From an uncultured Oceanospirillaceae bacterium (GTDB lineage: Bacteria; Pseudomonadota; Gammaproteobacteria; Pseudomonadales; Balneatricaceae), in the NCBI GenBank assembly GCA_937138495.1, contig CAKZPE010000050.1, forward strand, positions 1 through 64,000: DNA of 64,000 nt. The letters are read 5' to 3'. The notes beneath the pieces were generated by a model. It had not been told where the DNA came from. It saw nothing but the letters and a program-made list of their open reading frames with translations, and ran no database searches. The position numbers and the translations under genes were made by a program. Numbering within the stretch: position 1 is the stretch's first letter; every line of letters begins with the position of its first letter. This document shows positions 35,679 to 44,562 of the stretch, in pieces.

Positions 35679-37011
35679 GTGGTATCCCGAAAAAGCAGAC
35701 ACCCGTATGGGGGTGAACGAACTTGTATTCGCCATTGAAGAGGCGATTACCCGGCATGAGCTGAAAGTGGGGGACCGTTTGCCCCCTCAGAGGATTCTGG
35801 CTTACCGGCTGGAAGTGAATCCCACAACGGTTTCCCGTGCGTATCAGCGGGCGGCGCAGAAAGGCCTGGTCGGTGGGCAGATTGGCCGTGGGACTTATGT
35901 ACTGGGCAACAGCAACGCGGCGATGTTTGCTCAGGCGATCGGGGTCAGTGATGGCCTGAAGATTAATCTGTCGATTAATAAATTACGTTGCGATGATGTC
36001 ATTCTGAAGCTGAATAAACAGATTGAAGCGGCCAATGCACTGGCCAACACGCCGCAATACTATGAATACATCAGCAATGATTTGGTACTGCGTTTTCAGC
36101 GGGCCGTGAGTCAGTGGCTGTTGGCGGCCCGGCAGGTTGCGTTTAATGAAGACCAGATTCTGGCGCTGCCCAGTTGCCAGTATGCCTTGCAGATGATTTT
36201 TACCCGGTTGCTGAATGTCGGTGATGCGATTCTGGTGGACGAATTTACCGCGCCGGGGATTATCACTGCCGCCAAGCAGCGGGGCTTGCGGATGTTTATC
36301 TGTAAAGGCGATGAGCAGGGAGTGACGCCGGAAGGGTTAGTCTCTGCGGCAAAGCAGACCGGTGCCCGTATGTTGGTGACGATTCCTTCCCATCATTCTC
36401 CCCTTGGTTTTTCTCAGGCTGAAGCGCGTCGCCGGGCACTGGCCGCTGAAATTCGCCGGCTGGATCTGTTGCTGGTGGAAGAAGATATCTATGGCATGTT
36501 TGATACCCCGGCGCCGATCAGTGGCTACATTCCGGAACAGAGCCTGCTGGTATCCGGTTTCAGTAAGTGCCTGAGCGGTGGGCACCGGGCATCGTTTATT
36601 GCCTCGGCGAACCCGGTGTTGCATAAACTTCGGGAGAATATTGTCGAAACCGCCTGGCTGGTATCCGCCAGCGCCGCCAGCCATATCATTACCGCGATTG
36701 AACATGGTCTGATGGATAAGGCTATTCAGCATTGTCTGGGTGAACTGAAACGGCGTAATACTCAGCTGAATAGGCGGCTGGGGTTACAATTGCCTTTAAC
36801 CTCTCCACACCACTGGCTGGCGGACAGTGTGCTGGATATCAGAGGTTTAAAAGCGGCAGGAGTGGATGTGGCGGAAGCCCGGCATTTTGCGGTGAATCCA
36901 CTGGATAATCCACTCAGCTTTTGCCGTCTCAGCGTTAATGGTGTGGATGACGAAACCTATGAGCAGGGGCTTAATTTACTGGCGGGATTTGTATGTGTAA
37001 ACAGACGCTGA
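35677..37011 (+). CDS. MocR-type (GntR/aminotransferase fusion) transcriptional regulator
   Basis: 444 residues if started at ATG 35677 (MWYPEKADTRMG). An N-terminal GntR winged helix (about 10-75; GDRLPPQRILAYRLEVNPTTVSRAYQRAAQKGLVGGQIGRGTYVL) is joined to a fold-type I aminotransferase-like domain (about 110-440). That domain has VEEDIYGMFDTPAP and VSGFSKCLSGGHRASFI, whose lysine is the expected PLP-binding residue. Such regulators sense PLP or amino acids. The frame is open further upstream to 35572, but those residues are not GntR-like. None of the candidate ATGs has a convincing ribosome-binding site, so a leaderless or near-leaderless start is possible. It likely controls itself and the divergent MFS-PLP enzyme operon. 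Confidence 0.88.
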   Translation: MWYPEKADTRMGVNELVFAIEEAITRHELKVGDRLPPQRILAYRLEVNPTTVSRAYQRAAQKGLVGGQIGRGTYVLGNSNAAMFAQAIGVSDGLKINLSINKLRCDDVILKLNKQIEAANALANTPQYYEYISNDLVLRFQRAVSQWLLAARQVAFNEDQILALPSCQYALQMIFTRLLNVGDAILVDEFTAPGIITAAKQRGLRMFICKGDEQGVTPEGLVSAAKQTGARMLVTIPSHHSPLGFSQAEARRRALAAEIRRLDLLLVEEDIYGMFDTPAPISGYIPEQSLLVSGFSKCLSGGHRASFIASANPVLHKLRENIVETAWLVSASAASHIITAIEHGLMDKAIQHCLGELKRRNTQLNRRLGLQLPLTSPHHWLADSVLDIRGLKAAGVDVAEARHFAVNPLDNPLSFCRLSVNGVDDETYEQGLNLLAGFVCVNRR

Positions 37012-37035
37012 CACTGTTGATGATCGCTCTGAAGA

Positions 37036-37061
37036 AAACCGCCGTCCGGCGGTTTTTTATT
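37036..37061 (+). terminator. Terminator of the MocR gene
   Basis: AAAACCGCC-gtcc-GGCGGTTTTTT, 25 bases after the stop at 37011. Confidence 0.88.
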
Positions 37062-37105
37062 GTGTGAGGTTTTGTTTTTATTTGTCGCTTTAGTTCAGGT
37101 TAATG

Positions 37106-37126
37106 TGACATTTAAGTCATGTCGAC
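37106..37126. promoter_or_regulatory. Palindromic candidate operator upstream of the carnitine-type operon
   Basis: TGACATTTAAGTCA (37106-37119) is a near-palindrome with TGAC/GTCA half-sites, followed by GTCGAC (37121-37126). It is 110 bases before the thioesterase start and could bind the GlxA/CdhR-like regulator encoded at the operon end. Confidence 0.3.
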
Positions 37127-37232
37127 TAAGCTGTCAAAAGCCAGAATGGCGTATATCCGATAACAAAAATAAACCGGGTATTCAGGGTGACAGGCATATT
37201 CCTGTGGCTGAGTATCCATTCCGGAGACGCTC

Positions 37233-37766
37233 ATGGATAACGACATTTATCTGACCCGCGAGTATCAGCGCTATTCAGAAGGTGACACGATTGGCTCACC
37301 GCTGCAGCTGTACCGTTGTGATGTATCCCCCGACTGGGTGGATTACAACGGCCATATGAGTGAGTCCTTCTTCCTGTTTGCCTTTGGTGATGCATCAGAT
37401 GCTCTGTTCCGGTACGTGGGCATTGATGAAGCCTACCGGGCGGCAGGCAATTCTTTTTATACCGTTGAAACTCACATTAATTACTTCCTCGAAGCTTCAG
37501 AAGGGGAGCCGTTGTATTTCACCACTCAGTTACTGGGGCTGGATGAAAAACGGCTGCACTTTTTCCACAGTATGTACCACGGTGAAACGGATGCCTTACT
37601 GGCGACCACCGAACAGATGTTGCTGCATGTGGATATGGAAGCAGGCAAGACCGCCCCCATTCGCCCGGAAGTACAGTCGGTACTGGCGAAAATTATGCAG
37701 TGCCACTGTGATATGCCAAAGCCGGCTCAGGTTGGCCGGGTGATGGAAGTTAAAGCAAAGCCCTGA
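37233..37766 (+). CDS. Hotdog-fold acyl-CoA thioesterase, betainyl/carnitine type (CdhB-like)
   Basis: 177 residues of the 4HBT hotdog fold. VSPDWVDYNGHMSESFFLFAFGDASDAL (about 31-58) contains the DYNGHM motif. SFYTVETHINYFLEASEGEPLYFTTQLLGLDEKRLHFFH (about 73-111) closely recalls the thioesterase domain attached to, or encoded beside, L-carnitine dehydrogenases. It would hydrolyse betainyl-CoA or carnitinyl-CoA; this specificity is inferred from family memory and from the CaiD gene downstream. GGAGA precedes ATG 37233. First gene of a five-gene plus-strand set. Confidence 0.82.
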   Translation: MDNDIYLTREYQRYSEGDTIGSPLQLYRCDVSPDWVDYNGHMSESFFLFAFGDASDALFRYVGIDEAYRAAGNSFYTVETHINYFLEASEGEPLYFTTQLLGLDEKRLHFFHSMYHGETDALLATTEQMLLHVDMEAGKTAPIRPEVQSVLAKIMQCHCDMPKPAQVGRVMEVKAKP

Positions 37767-37897
37767 TTAAAAGTCGTAATGCGTCTGTCGCAATGGTGGC
37801 AGATTCACTGTTTTCAGCGAATAGAAAAATTGTCTGATCCGCCTGGCCGGAGGGATGCTGCTGTTCGCTTAACTGAAAAATATAAGAAGGTATCCTT

Positions 37898-39058
37898 ATG
37901 GAATTCTCCGTCAGCAGCGAACAGCAGATGATCATTGATACTGTTAAGGCGTTTGTCGAACAGGAACTGTATCCCCATGAAGAAGAAGTGGAACGGACCG
38001 GTGTGGTCAGCCACGAAGTTCATGAAAAGATTAAAAAAGCCGCGCTGGATTGCGGTTTGTATGCCGCCAATATGCCAGAAGAGTTAGGTGGCGGTGGCCT
38101 GGATGCGGTAACACTGACCTTGCTGGAAAAGGAGCTCGGCCGCGCCAGTTTCGCCCTGCAGTACATCGTTGCCCGCCCGAGTAATATTCTGCTGGCCTGT
38201 GAAGGAGAACAGCGTGAGAAATATCTGTTGCCGGCAATCCGCGGTGAGAAGGTGGATTGTCTGGCGCTGACTGAGCCGGATGCCGGTTCTGACGTACGTT
38301 CGATGAAGTGTCGTGCTGAGCGTGATGGCGATCATTTCATTCTTAACGGCAGTAAACACTTCATCAGCCATGCGGATGTATCTGACTTTGTCATCCTGTT
38401 TGCGTCTACCGGTGTGGAAGACACGCCCCGTGGACCAAAGAAGAAAATCACCAGCTTCCTGGTGGACATGGGCACGCCGGGCTTCACCGTTGAGCCGGGC
38501 TATAACAGTGTGTCTCACCGGGGCTACCAGAATTGTATCCTGAACTTCGATAACTGCCGGATTCATGAGTCTCAGATTCTGGGTGTGGAAGATCACGGCT
38601 TTGATGTGGCCAATGAATGGCTGGGAGGCACCCGGTTGTCCGTGGCGGCCATGTGTCTGGGCCGGGCGGAACGGGCGCTGGAAATCGCGGCTGACTGGGC
38701 GGCGGAGCGTAAGCAGTTTGGCCAGACCATCGGTAAGTTTCAGGGGGTCTCTTTCAAATTGGCGGATATGTCGCTGGAGCTGAAAGCGGCAGAGTTGCTG
38801 ACTATGCATGCGGCCTGGAAACTGGATCAGGGCAATATGAGTGACACTGATGCGGCGATGGCAAAGCTGAAATCCACCGAGATGCTGGGGATGGTCTCTG
38901 ACGAAGCGATTCAGATCCTGGGCGGCATGGGTCTGATGGATGAGTTGCCGCTGGAGCGTATCTGGCGGGATCACCGGGTTGAGCGGATCTGGGACGGTAC
39001 CAGTGAGATTCAGCGCCATATTATTTCCCGTGCGCTGCTGCGTCCGCTGGAAGCCTGA
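37898..39058 (+). CDS. Acyl-CoA dehydrogenase, probable betainyl-CoA type (CaiA-like role)
   Basis: FAD flavoenzyme, 386 residues. It has an N-terminal helical domain, the FAD and substrate motif LALTEPDAGSDVRSMKC (about 124-140), a central beta domain and the C-terminal RKQFGQTIGKFQG and IWDGTSEIQRHIISRALLRP. In most family members the catalytic base is the Glu of YEGTSE; here the position reads WDGTSE, an Asp. In this operon it could oxidise gamma-butyrobetainyl-CoA or reduce crotonobetainyl-CoA. AGAAGG lies eight bases before ATG 37898. Next gene begins 26 bases downstream. Confidence 0.88.
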   Translation: MEFSVSSEQQMIIDTVKAFVEQELYPHEEEVERTGVVSHEVHEKIKKAALDCGLYAANMPEELGGGGLDAVTLTLLEKELGRASFALQYIVARPSNILLACEGEQREKYLLPAIRGEKVDCLALTEPDAGSDVRSMKCRAERDGDHFILNGSKHFISHADVSDFVILFASTGVEDTPRGPKKKITSFLVDMGTPGFTVEPGYNSVSHRGYQNCILNFDNCRIHESQILGVEDHGFDVANEWLGGTRLSVAAMCLGRAERALEIAADWAAERKQFGQTIGKFQGVSFKLADMSLELKAAELLTMHAAWKLDQGNMSDTDAAMAKLKSTEMLGMVSDEAIQILGGMGLMDELPLERIWRDHRVERIWDGTSEIQRHIISRALLRPLEA

Positions 39059-39084
39059 TACTGCTCGGCAGAAGGAGGGTGTCT

Positions 39085-41157
39085 GTGTCTGAAATTGATA
39101 AGAGTCGTTTTGCCCGATTGCTCAAGCCCCGTTCGATTGTCGTTTTTGGCGGGGCAGGTGCCCGTTATGCGATTGTAGAAAGTCAGAAGCTGGGCTTCGA
39201 TGGCGAAATCTGGGCGGTGCATCCCACGCATACTGAGATGGCCGGTGTTAAATGTTACCCGAGCATTGCCGACTTGCCGGGCGTGCCGGATGCCGCCTAT
39301 GTGGCGGTGAATGCTGAAGCTGCCATGGCTATTGTCGGGCAACTGAATGAAATCGGCTGTGGCGGGGCGGTACTCTACGCCTCCGGTTTTGCTGAAGTCG
39401 GTGAGGAAGGTGCTGAACGTCAGCAGCTGCTGGTGGAACGTGCCGGTACGATGCCGATGATCGGACCGAACTGTTACGGTGTACTGAACTGCCTGGATAA
39501 GGCGGTACTCTGGCCGGATCAGCATGGCAGCAAAGCGGTGGATAAAGGGGTTGCGGTGATTACCCAGAGCGGCAACATCGGCCTGAATATCACCATGCAA
39601 CGTCGCGGTTTACCGCTGGCCTTTATGTTCACCATGGGGAATCAGGCCAATGTCGGCGTGGCTGATGTGATTGATGCTCTGCTGGATGACCCGCGGATCA
39701 CTGCCATTGGTCTGCATATCGAAGGCCTGTCAGATATTCATCATTTTGATGCAGTCTGTCGCCGGGCGCTGGAAAAGCAGATTCCGATTGTGGCAGCTAA
39801 GAACGGCCGCAGTGAGGCAGCCGCCAGAATCGCTATGAGCCACACCAGTTCACTGACCGGTTCGGACAAACTGTTCGATGCTTTATTTAAGCGTTTGGGG
39901 ATTGCCCGGGTTGATACGCTTGAAGCGCTGATTGAAACCCTGAAGCTGCTGGCCATTGCGGGGCCACTGCAGGGAAACAACGTCGCATCAATGAGCTGTT
40001 CCGGCGGTGAGGCCGGAGTGATGGCGGATCTGATCGAAGGTCATGATCTGCAGTTTCCAGCCATGACAGAAGCCCATCAGGCAAAGGTAAGGGATACCCT
40101 CAGTGAATATGTGAGTGTAGAGAATCCTCTGGATTATCATACCTTCATATGGGGAGATACTGAGCGTAAGACGGCGACTTTCAGTGCCATGATGGCCGCC
40201 GGTTACGATGCCACCATGCTGTTGCTGGACTGGCCCAGTTTTGCAGAGGCGGATCCCGCACCCTGGGATGCAGCCATGCACGGGCTGATTAATGCCAGCC
40301 GGGCAACCGGTCATCAGGGGATTTTGCTGGCATCTTTGCCAGAGTGTTTGCCTCAGTCAGCCATTGATATCTGTGTACAGGCCGGCGTGGTACCGATGAT
40401 GGGCCTGGATACCTGTTTGCAGGCTTTGTCTGCTGCGTATCAGATCGGACTGAAGTATCAGCAGCCTGCGCCGTTACCTCTGCTGCGCTGTGATGCGTTG
40501 CCCGGAGACATTGCCGGGAAGAATATCGATGAATATCGCAGTAAGCAGGCGTTGGCGGTTTGTGGTTTGCAGATTCCGGCCGGTGCGCTGGTCAGCAATG
40601 CTGAAGAAGCGGTTGTTTGTGCCGAGCAGATTGGTTACCCGGTGGTGATCAAAGCGGTCAGTGATACCATTGTGCATAAAACTGAGCAGGGAGCCGTACA
40701 GCTGTTTTTACAGTCGGCGGAAGAGGTTCGCGATGCCGTATCGCGGATGGCGCATCTCAGTGAAGCGTTTCTGGTTGAGAAAATGCTGACAGACAGTGTG
40801 GGTGAACTGCTTATCGGGGTGACCCGTGATCAGCAGTTCGGGCCGTCGCTGGTGATTGGTTCCGGCGGCATTATGGTTGAGTTACTGAAGGACAGCGCCA
40901 CTTTGCTACTGCCGACAATCGAGGCTGAAGTCCGTGATGCAATTACCGGACTTAAAATGTCGCCTTTGCTGACCGGTTTTCGCGGTAAGCAGGCCGGTGA
41001 TATTGATGCCTGTGTCAGGGCGGTAATGGCTGTGGCGGAATATGCAGATCAGCAGCGTGACACTTTATTGGAACTGGATATCAATCCGTTGCTGGTCGCG
41101 CCTGAAGGTGCGGGCGCGTATGCGGCGGATGCCTACATTCGTATGTGTGAGGAATAA
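39085..41157 (+). CDS. NDP-forming acyl-CoA synthetase (fused alpha-beta)
   Basis: 690 residues in the order CoA-binding domain (about 8-105), two ligase-CoA domains (about 140-440) and ATP-grasp domain (about 470-685). [10 protein letters not shown] (about 277) holds the phosphohistidine site, and the ATP-grasp motif is [23 protein letters not shown] (about 513-535). Such enzymes join a carboxylate to CoA with ATP giving ADP and phosphate. In this operon the substrate may be gamma-butyrobetaine or carnitine. Two GTG codons compete: 39079 abuts the ribosome-binding site GGAGG (39074-39078), whereas 39085 has correct spacing and is chosen. caiD begins five bases after its stop. Confidence 0.88.
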   Translation: MSEIDKSRFARLLKPRSIVVFGGAGARYAIVESQKLGFDGEIWAVHPTHTEMAGVKCYPSIADLPGVPDAAYVAVNAEAAMAIVGQLNEIGCGGAVLYASGFAEVGEEGAERQQLLVERAGTMPMIGPNCYGVLNCLDKAVLWPDQHGSKAVDKGVAVITQSGNIGLNITMQRRGLPLAFMFTMGNQANVGVADVIDALLDDPRITAIGLHIEGLSDIHHFDAVCRRALEKQIPIVAAKNGRSEAAARIAMSHTSSLTGSDKLFDALFKRLGIARVDTLEALIETLKLLAIAGPLQGNNVASMSCSGGEAGVMADLIEGHDLQFPAMTEAHQAKVRDTLSEYVSVENPLDYHTFIWGDTERKTATFSAMMAAGYDATMLLLDWPSFAEADPAPWDAAMHGLINASRATGHQGILLASLPECLPQSAIDICVQAGVVPMMGLDTCLQALSAAYQIGLKYQQPAPLPLLRCDALPGDIAGKNIDEYRSKQALAVCGLQIPAGALVSNAEEAVVCAEQIGYPVVIKAVSDTIVHKTEQGAVQLFLQSAEEVRDAVSRMAHLSEAFLVEKMLTDSVGELLIGVTRDQQFGPSLVIGSGGIMVELLKDSATLLLPTIEAEVRDAITGLKMSPLLTGFRGKQAGDIDACVRAVMAVAEYADQQRDTLLELDINPLLVAPEGAGAYAADAYIRMCEE

Positions 41158-41162
41158 AGGCA

Positions 41163-41948
41163 ATGAGTGAAGCATTACAACTGGTACGTAACGGTGCCAT
41201 TCTGGAAATAACCCTTAACCGGCCAAAGGCCAATGCCATTGATGCCCGCACCAGTGCGGCTATGGGAGAGGCTTTTCTGGCATTTCGTGATGATCCTGAG
41301 CTACGGGTAGCCATTATTACCGGTGGCGGCGAGCGATTTTTCTCTGCTGGCTGGGACCTTAAAGCAGCTGCAGAAGGTGAAGCGGCTGATGCTGATTTTG
41401 GTAAAGGGGGCTTTGCCGGGCTGACGGAAATGTTTGACCTGGATAAACCGGTGATTGCGGCGGTTAACGGTTATGCAGCCGGCGGTGGTTTTGAGCTGGC
41501 ACTGGCGGCAGATATGATCGTCTGTGCAGAACATGCCATGTTCTCGTTACCGGAAGCCGGGCTGGGCATTATTGCTGACAGTGGCGGCGTGCTGCGGCTG
41601 CCTAAACGCCTGCCTGCTTCGATTGTGAATGAAATGCTGATGACCGGCAGGGCGATGGATGCGGCTGAAGCAGCCCGTTGGGGGCTGGTTAATCAGGTGG
41701 TGAGCAGTGAGCAGCTTATGAAGGCTGCCCGTGAACTGGCACAACAGGTTGTGGCCAGCGCGCCGCTGTCAATTGCGGCTATTAAGGAAATTACCCGTAC
41801 AACGGCAGAAATGACGGTTGAAGAAGGTTATGCATACATCCGCAGCGGTGTACTGAAGCATTATCCGGATGTATTGCATTCCGATGATGCACTGGAAGGC
41901 CCGCAGGCATTTGCTGAAAAGCGTGATCCTGTCTGGAAGGGCAGATAA
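41163..41948 (+). CDS. caiD: Carnitinyl-CoA dehydratase CaiD
   Basis: Crotonase-fold enzyme interconverting L-carnitinyl-CoA and crotonobetainyl-CoA. The 261 residues match CaiD length. Diagnostic stretches are [25 protein letters not shown] (about 79-103), the oxyanion-hole motif [15 protein letters not shown] (about 103-117), catalytic acid region LPEAGLGI (about 128), [19 protein letters not shown], and a terminus [12 protein letters not shown], which is essentially that of E. coli CaiD. This is the most specific family assignment in the operon and is what points to carnitine or gamma-butyrobetaine metabolism. AAAGG precedes ATG 41163. Confidence 0.9.
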   Translation: MSEALQLVRNGAILEITLNRPKANAIDARTSAAMGEAFLAFRDDPELRVAIITGGGERFFSAGWDLKAAAEGEAADADFGKGGFAGLTEMFDLDKPVIAAVNGYAAGGGFELALAADMIVCAEHAMFSLPEAGLGIIADSGGVLRLPKRLPASIVNEMLMTGRAMDAAEAARWGLVNQVVSSEQLMKAARELAQQVVASAPLSIAAIKEITRTTAEMTVEEGYAYIRSGVLKHYPDVLHSDDALEGPQAFAEKRDPVWKGR

Positions 41949-41981
41949 ATCCCGATTTAAAGTGAGTAACAGAGGGCTTGC

Positions 41982-43001
41982 ATGATGACAGATGCGGTAC
42001 CGGAAAAAATCGGTTTTCTGCTACAGCCTCGGTTTTCGATGCTGTCTTTATTCAGCGCTCTGGAGCCTCTGCGGGTGGCGAACCGTTTTGGCGGTGAGTT
42101 ATTCAGCTGGCACTTCTTTTCACTGGATGGTGAGTCGGTGACGTCCAGCAGTGGCATTCCGGTTGCGGTAGAAAGTGGCATTGAGCAGGTAAGCAGTTTC
42201 CCCACTATGTTTATCTGCGCCAGCTTTGAGCCGGAAGCCAGCCTGGATAAAACCTTGCTTAACTGGCTGCGTCGGCTGGATCGTCAGGGCACGGTGCTGG
42301 GCGGCATTGAAACCGGTTGCTATGCCCTGGCGCATGCCGGGTTACTGGATGAACACCGGGTCGCGTTACACTGGGAAGCGCGCTCTGCGTTTGAAGAAAG
42401 TTTTCCCCGGCTACAAACCTCTGAACAGCTGTATCAGGCTGACGATACCCGGTTAACCTGTGCCGGTGGTATTTCTGCAATGGATATGATGCTCAACCTG
42501 ATCCAGCGCCGCCATGGCGATGCCCTTACCGGGCAGGTCTGTGATGCGTTTATGCATGACGGTATGCGTCAGTCCAGTCAGTTACAGCGGATGCAGACGG
42601 TGGAGCGTTTTGGCGTCAGACATGCAGATGTGGCGGAAGTGATTGAGCTGATGGAGCAGAATCTGGAAGAGCCTCTGACGGCGTCGGAACTCGCATCATT
42701 CAGCGGCATTCAGTTGCGTCAGCTGGAACGACTGTTTCGTAAACACTGCCATGATACACCGACCCGTTTCTATTTGCGTTTACGGCTGGAGCGGGCCCGG
42801 CAGTTACTGAAGCAAACCCAGATGACCGTTGTGGATGTCGCGGTGGCCTGTGGATTCCGTTCGCCGGAATACTTTTCCCGCCGTTACCGGGCGGTTTTTG
42901 GCATGGCCCCCAGAGAAGACCGCAAAATGGCCCCGGAGCTGTCACGGATGGCAATGGGACACAGCAGTGTTTCAGTGGCTGAGAGTACTGCCCGCCGATA
43001 G
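41982..43001 (+). CDS. GlxA-family (DJ-1/PfpI plus AraC) regulator, CdhR-like
   Basis: 339 residues: an N-terminal DJ-1/PfpI-like domain (about 8-170, with GGIETGCYALAHAGLL near 106, the place of the nucleophile elbow in relatives) and a C-terminal AraC DNA-binding domain (about 210-315; LASFSGIQLRQLERLFRKHCHDTPTRFYLRLRLERARQLL and DVAVACGFRSPEYFSRRYRAVFG). In Pseudomonas the related CdhR and GbdR control carnitine and glycine betaine genes. It lies 33 bases after caiD on the same strand and is probably the local activator. Start is the first of two adjacent ATGs at 41982 and 41985. Confidence 0.87.
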   Translation: MMTDAVPEKIGFLLQPRFSMLSLFSALEPLRVANRFGGELFSWHFFSLDGESVTSSSGIPVAVESGIEQVSSFPTMFICASFEPEASLDKTLLNWLRRLDRQGTVLGGIETGCYALAHAGLLDEHRVALHWEARSAFEESFPRLQTSEQLYQADDTRLTCAGGISAMDMMLNLIQRRHGDALTGQVCDAFMHDGMRQSSQLQRMQTVERFGVRHADVAEVIELMEQNLEEPLTASELASFSGIQLRQLERLFRKHCHDTPTRFYLRLRLERARQLLKQTQMTVVDVAVACGFRSPEYFSRRYRAVFGMAPREDRKMAPELSRMAMGHSSVSVAESTARR

Positions 43002-43026
43002 CGCGGGTGATTCAGTCATATGCATA

Positions 43027-43059
43027 AAAAAAGCGAAGCCTGCTGGCTTCGCTTTTTAT
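43027..43059 (+). terminator. Terminator of the carnitine-type operon
   Basis: AAGCGAAGCC-TGCT-GGCTTCGCTT (43031-43054) preceded by A and followed by TTT, 25 bases after the regulator stop. A second small hairpin, TGAAGGT-TAA-ACCTTCA (43089-43105), sits just before the convergent ilvE end. Confidence 0.9.
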
Positions 43060-43108
43060 TGGGATGGTTGTCTGTCAGTTTTAAATCCTGAAGGTTAAAC
43101 CTTCAAGC

Positions 43109-44104
43109 TTAAACTTTAGTCAGCCAGCCGTGTTTGTCTTCGGCCTGACCCCACTGAATAGCGTTCAGTGCCTGACGAAGTTTAAGGGTTGTTTCGCCGA
43201 CACCGCCGTTGCCTACCTTGTGGTCCTGACCGTTGTGGATCAGGGTGCCTACCGGTGTCAGTACAGCAGCGGTACCGGACAGCGCCGCTTCACAACCTGG
43301 TTTAGCAGCACGTTCCAGCAATTCTTCAACGGTAAGTTCCCGTTCTGAAACCTTCATACCCATGTCGCGGGCCAGGGTCAGGATGGAATCACGGGTAACA
43401 CCGTGCAGGAAGCTTTCATCCAGCGCTTTGGTGATAACTTCGTCGCCGTCGATCAGCAGGAAGTTTGCTGCACCGGTTTCCTGAACATCACCGTTCGGGC
43501 AGAACAGTACCTGATCGGCCTGAACGTCCTGCTTGGCACGCATAATCGGATTCAGTGCGCTGGCGTAATTGCCGCCGCTCTTGATCATGCCCATATGGGC
43601 TGCACAGCGGGCACCGTTTTCTTCAAGCAGCAGGCGCAGCGTTGTATCACCGCCGGAGAAATAATCGCCTACCGGAGACAGCAGAATGTACTGCAGAGAG
43701 GTCGCTGTAGGCGCCGCAGCCTTACCGATGGCAGGTTCAGTTCCTACGTGAGTCGGACGGATGTACATTGATCCCGGTGGTTCAGGCACGTCGCTGGCGA
43801 AGCGGGCAACGATGTCCAGAATCATTTTTTCAGTGGCAGCTTCATCAATTTCCGGCATGGCCAGCAGGCGGCTGCTCTGAGCAAAGCGTTTGATGTTCTG
43901 ATCCATACGGAAGATCTGAATAGAGCCGTCAGTGTGACGAAAGGCTTTCAGGCCTTCGAAGCAGGTGCTGGAGTAGTGTAATACGTGCGAGCCAGGGTGC
44001 ATCTGGATGCTGTCACTGCTGACGACTTCAGCATCGCTCCAACGGGTTCCATCGAATTGTGAAATTGCCATTTCAGGCATAAAAACAGTACCAAACGCGG
44101 CCAT
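43109..44104 (-). CDS. ilvE: Branched-chain amino acid aminotransferase IlvE
   Basis: Fold-type IV PLP enzyme that transfers amino groups between glutamate and the keto acids of leucine, isoleucine and valine. The 331 residues include SSTCFEGLKAFR (about 45-56), the PLP lysine in GMIKSGGNYASALNP (about 172-186), and VQETGAANFLLI (about 204). EGLKAFR and the overall length agree with the bacterial IlvE-II or mitochondrial-like type. It is monocistronic on the minus strand. The start is ATG 44104, with CCGAGGTAGTCA just before it on that strand. ilvD lies elsewhere in the window, so the branched-chain genes are dispersed. Confidence 0.95.
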   Translation of the reverse strand: MAAFGTVFMPEMAISQFDGTRWSDAEVVSSDSIQMHPGSHVLHYSSTCFEGLKAFRHTDGSIQIFRMDQNIKRFAQSSRLLAMPEIDEAATEKMILDIVARFASDVPEPPGSMYIRPTHVGTEPAIGKAAAPTATSLQYILLSPVGDYFSGGDTTLRLLLEENGARCAAHMGMIKSGGNYASALNPIMRAKQDVQADQVLFCPNGDVQETGAANFLLIDGDEVITKALDESFLHGVTRDSILTLARDMGMKVSERELTVEELLERAAKPGCEAALSGTAAVLTPVGTLIHNGQDHKVGNGGVGETTLKLRQALNAIQWGQAEDKHGWLTKV

Positions 44105-44562
44105 TGACTACCTCGGAAAATTAAAACGTCAAACAAGCTAAGGCGAATGCACGCGGTATGAGAGTAAAGCCCTCAGTGGATACTGGATGCCTGCACAAAA
44201 TCAGCTACATCTGTGCGGGGAGTGGGCGTTGCTATTTAGCCGGCTGCCGGCGAGGGCGTCGTGCAAAACCTCGATTAAATACAAAGAGCCTGATTGTAAC
44301 ACCGGCGCTGAAAAAGGGAATTGGCCAGCTTATAAAAAAGCATTAAACCAGTTGTTGTTTATGATGGTTTTTCAGGGACGCGGAAAAATACCGTAAAAAG
44401 GCGCTGAATCCGGGGTTTTCATGGCAGATCGGTGTTAACTTGGCCGGTCAGCGAGTATTATTTGCGGCTTGGAGCTGACGTGAGTGTCAGACAACGGTTA
44501 TTTTTAGTGTTACAGATTAGGTTATCGGTACATAAACCGGTAATCACAGGCTTTTCAGACGT
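44105..44562. promoter_or_regulatory. 458-base divergent region between ilvE and the LPS locus
   Basis: No gene is supported. A near-palindrome TTATCGGT / ACCGGTAA (44522-44543 overall, 7 of 8 matching) lies 20 bases before the sulfatase start. TATTAT near 44457 could be a -10 but lacks a -35. It contains several A-rich stretches typical of promoter DNA. Confidence 0.3.
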
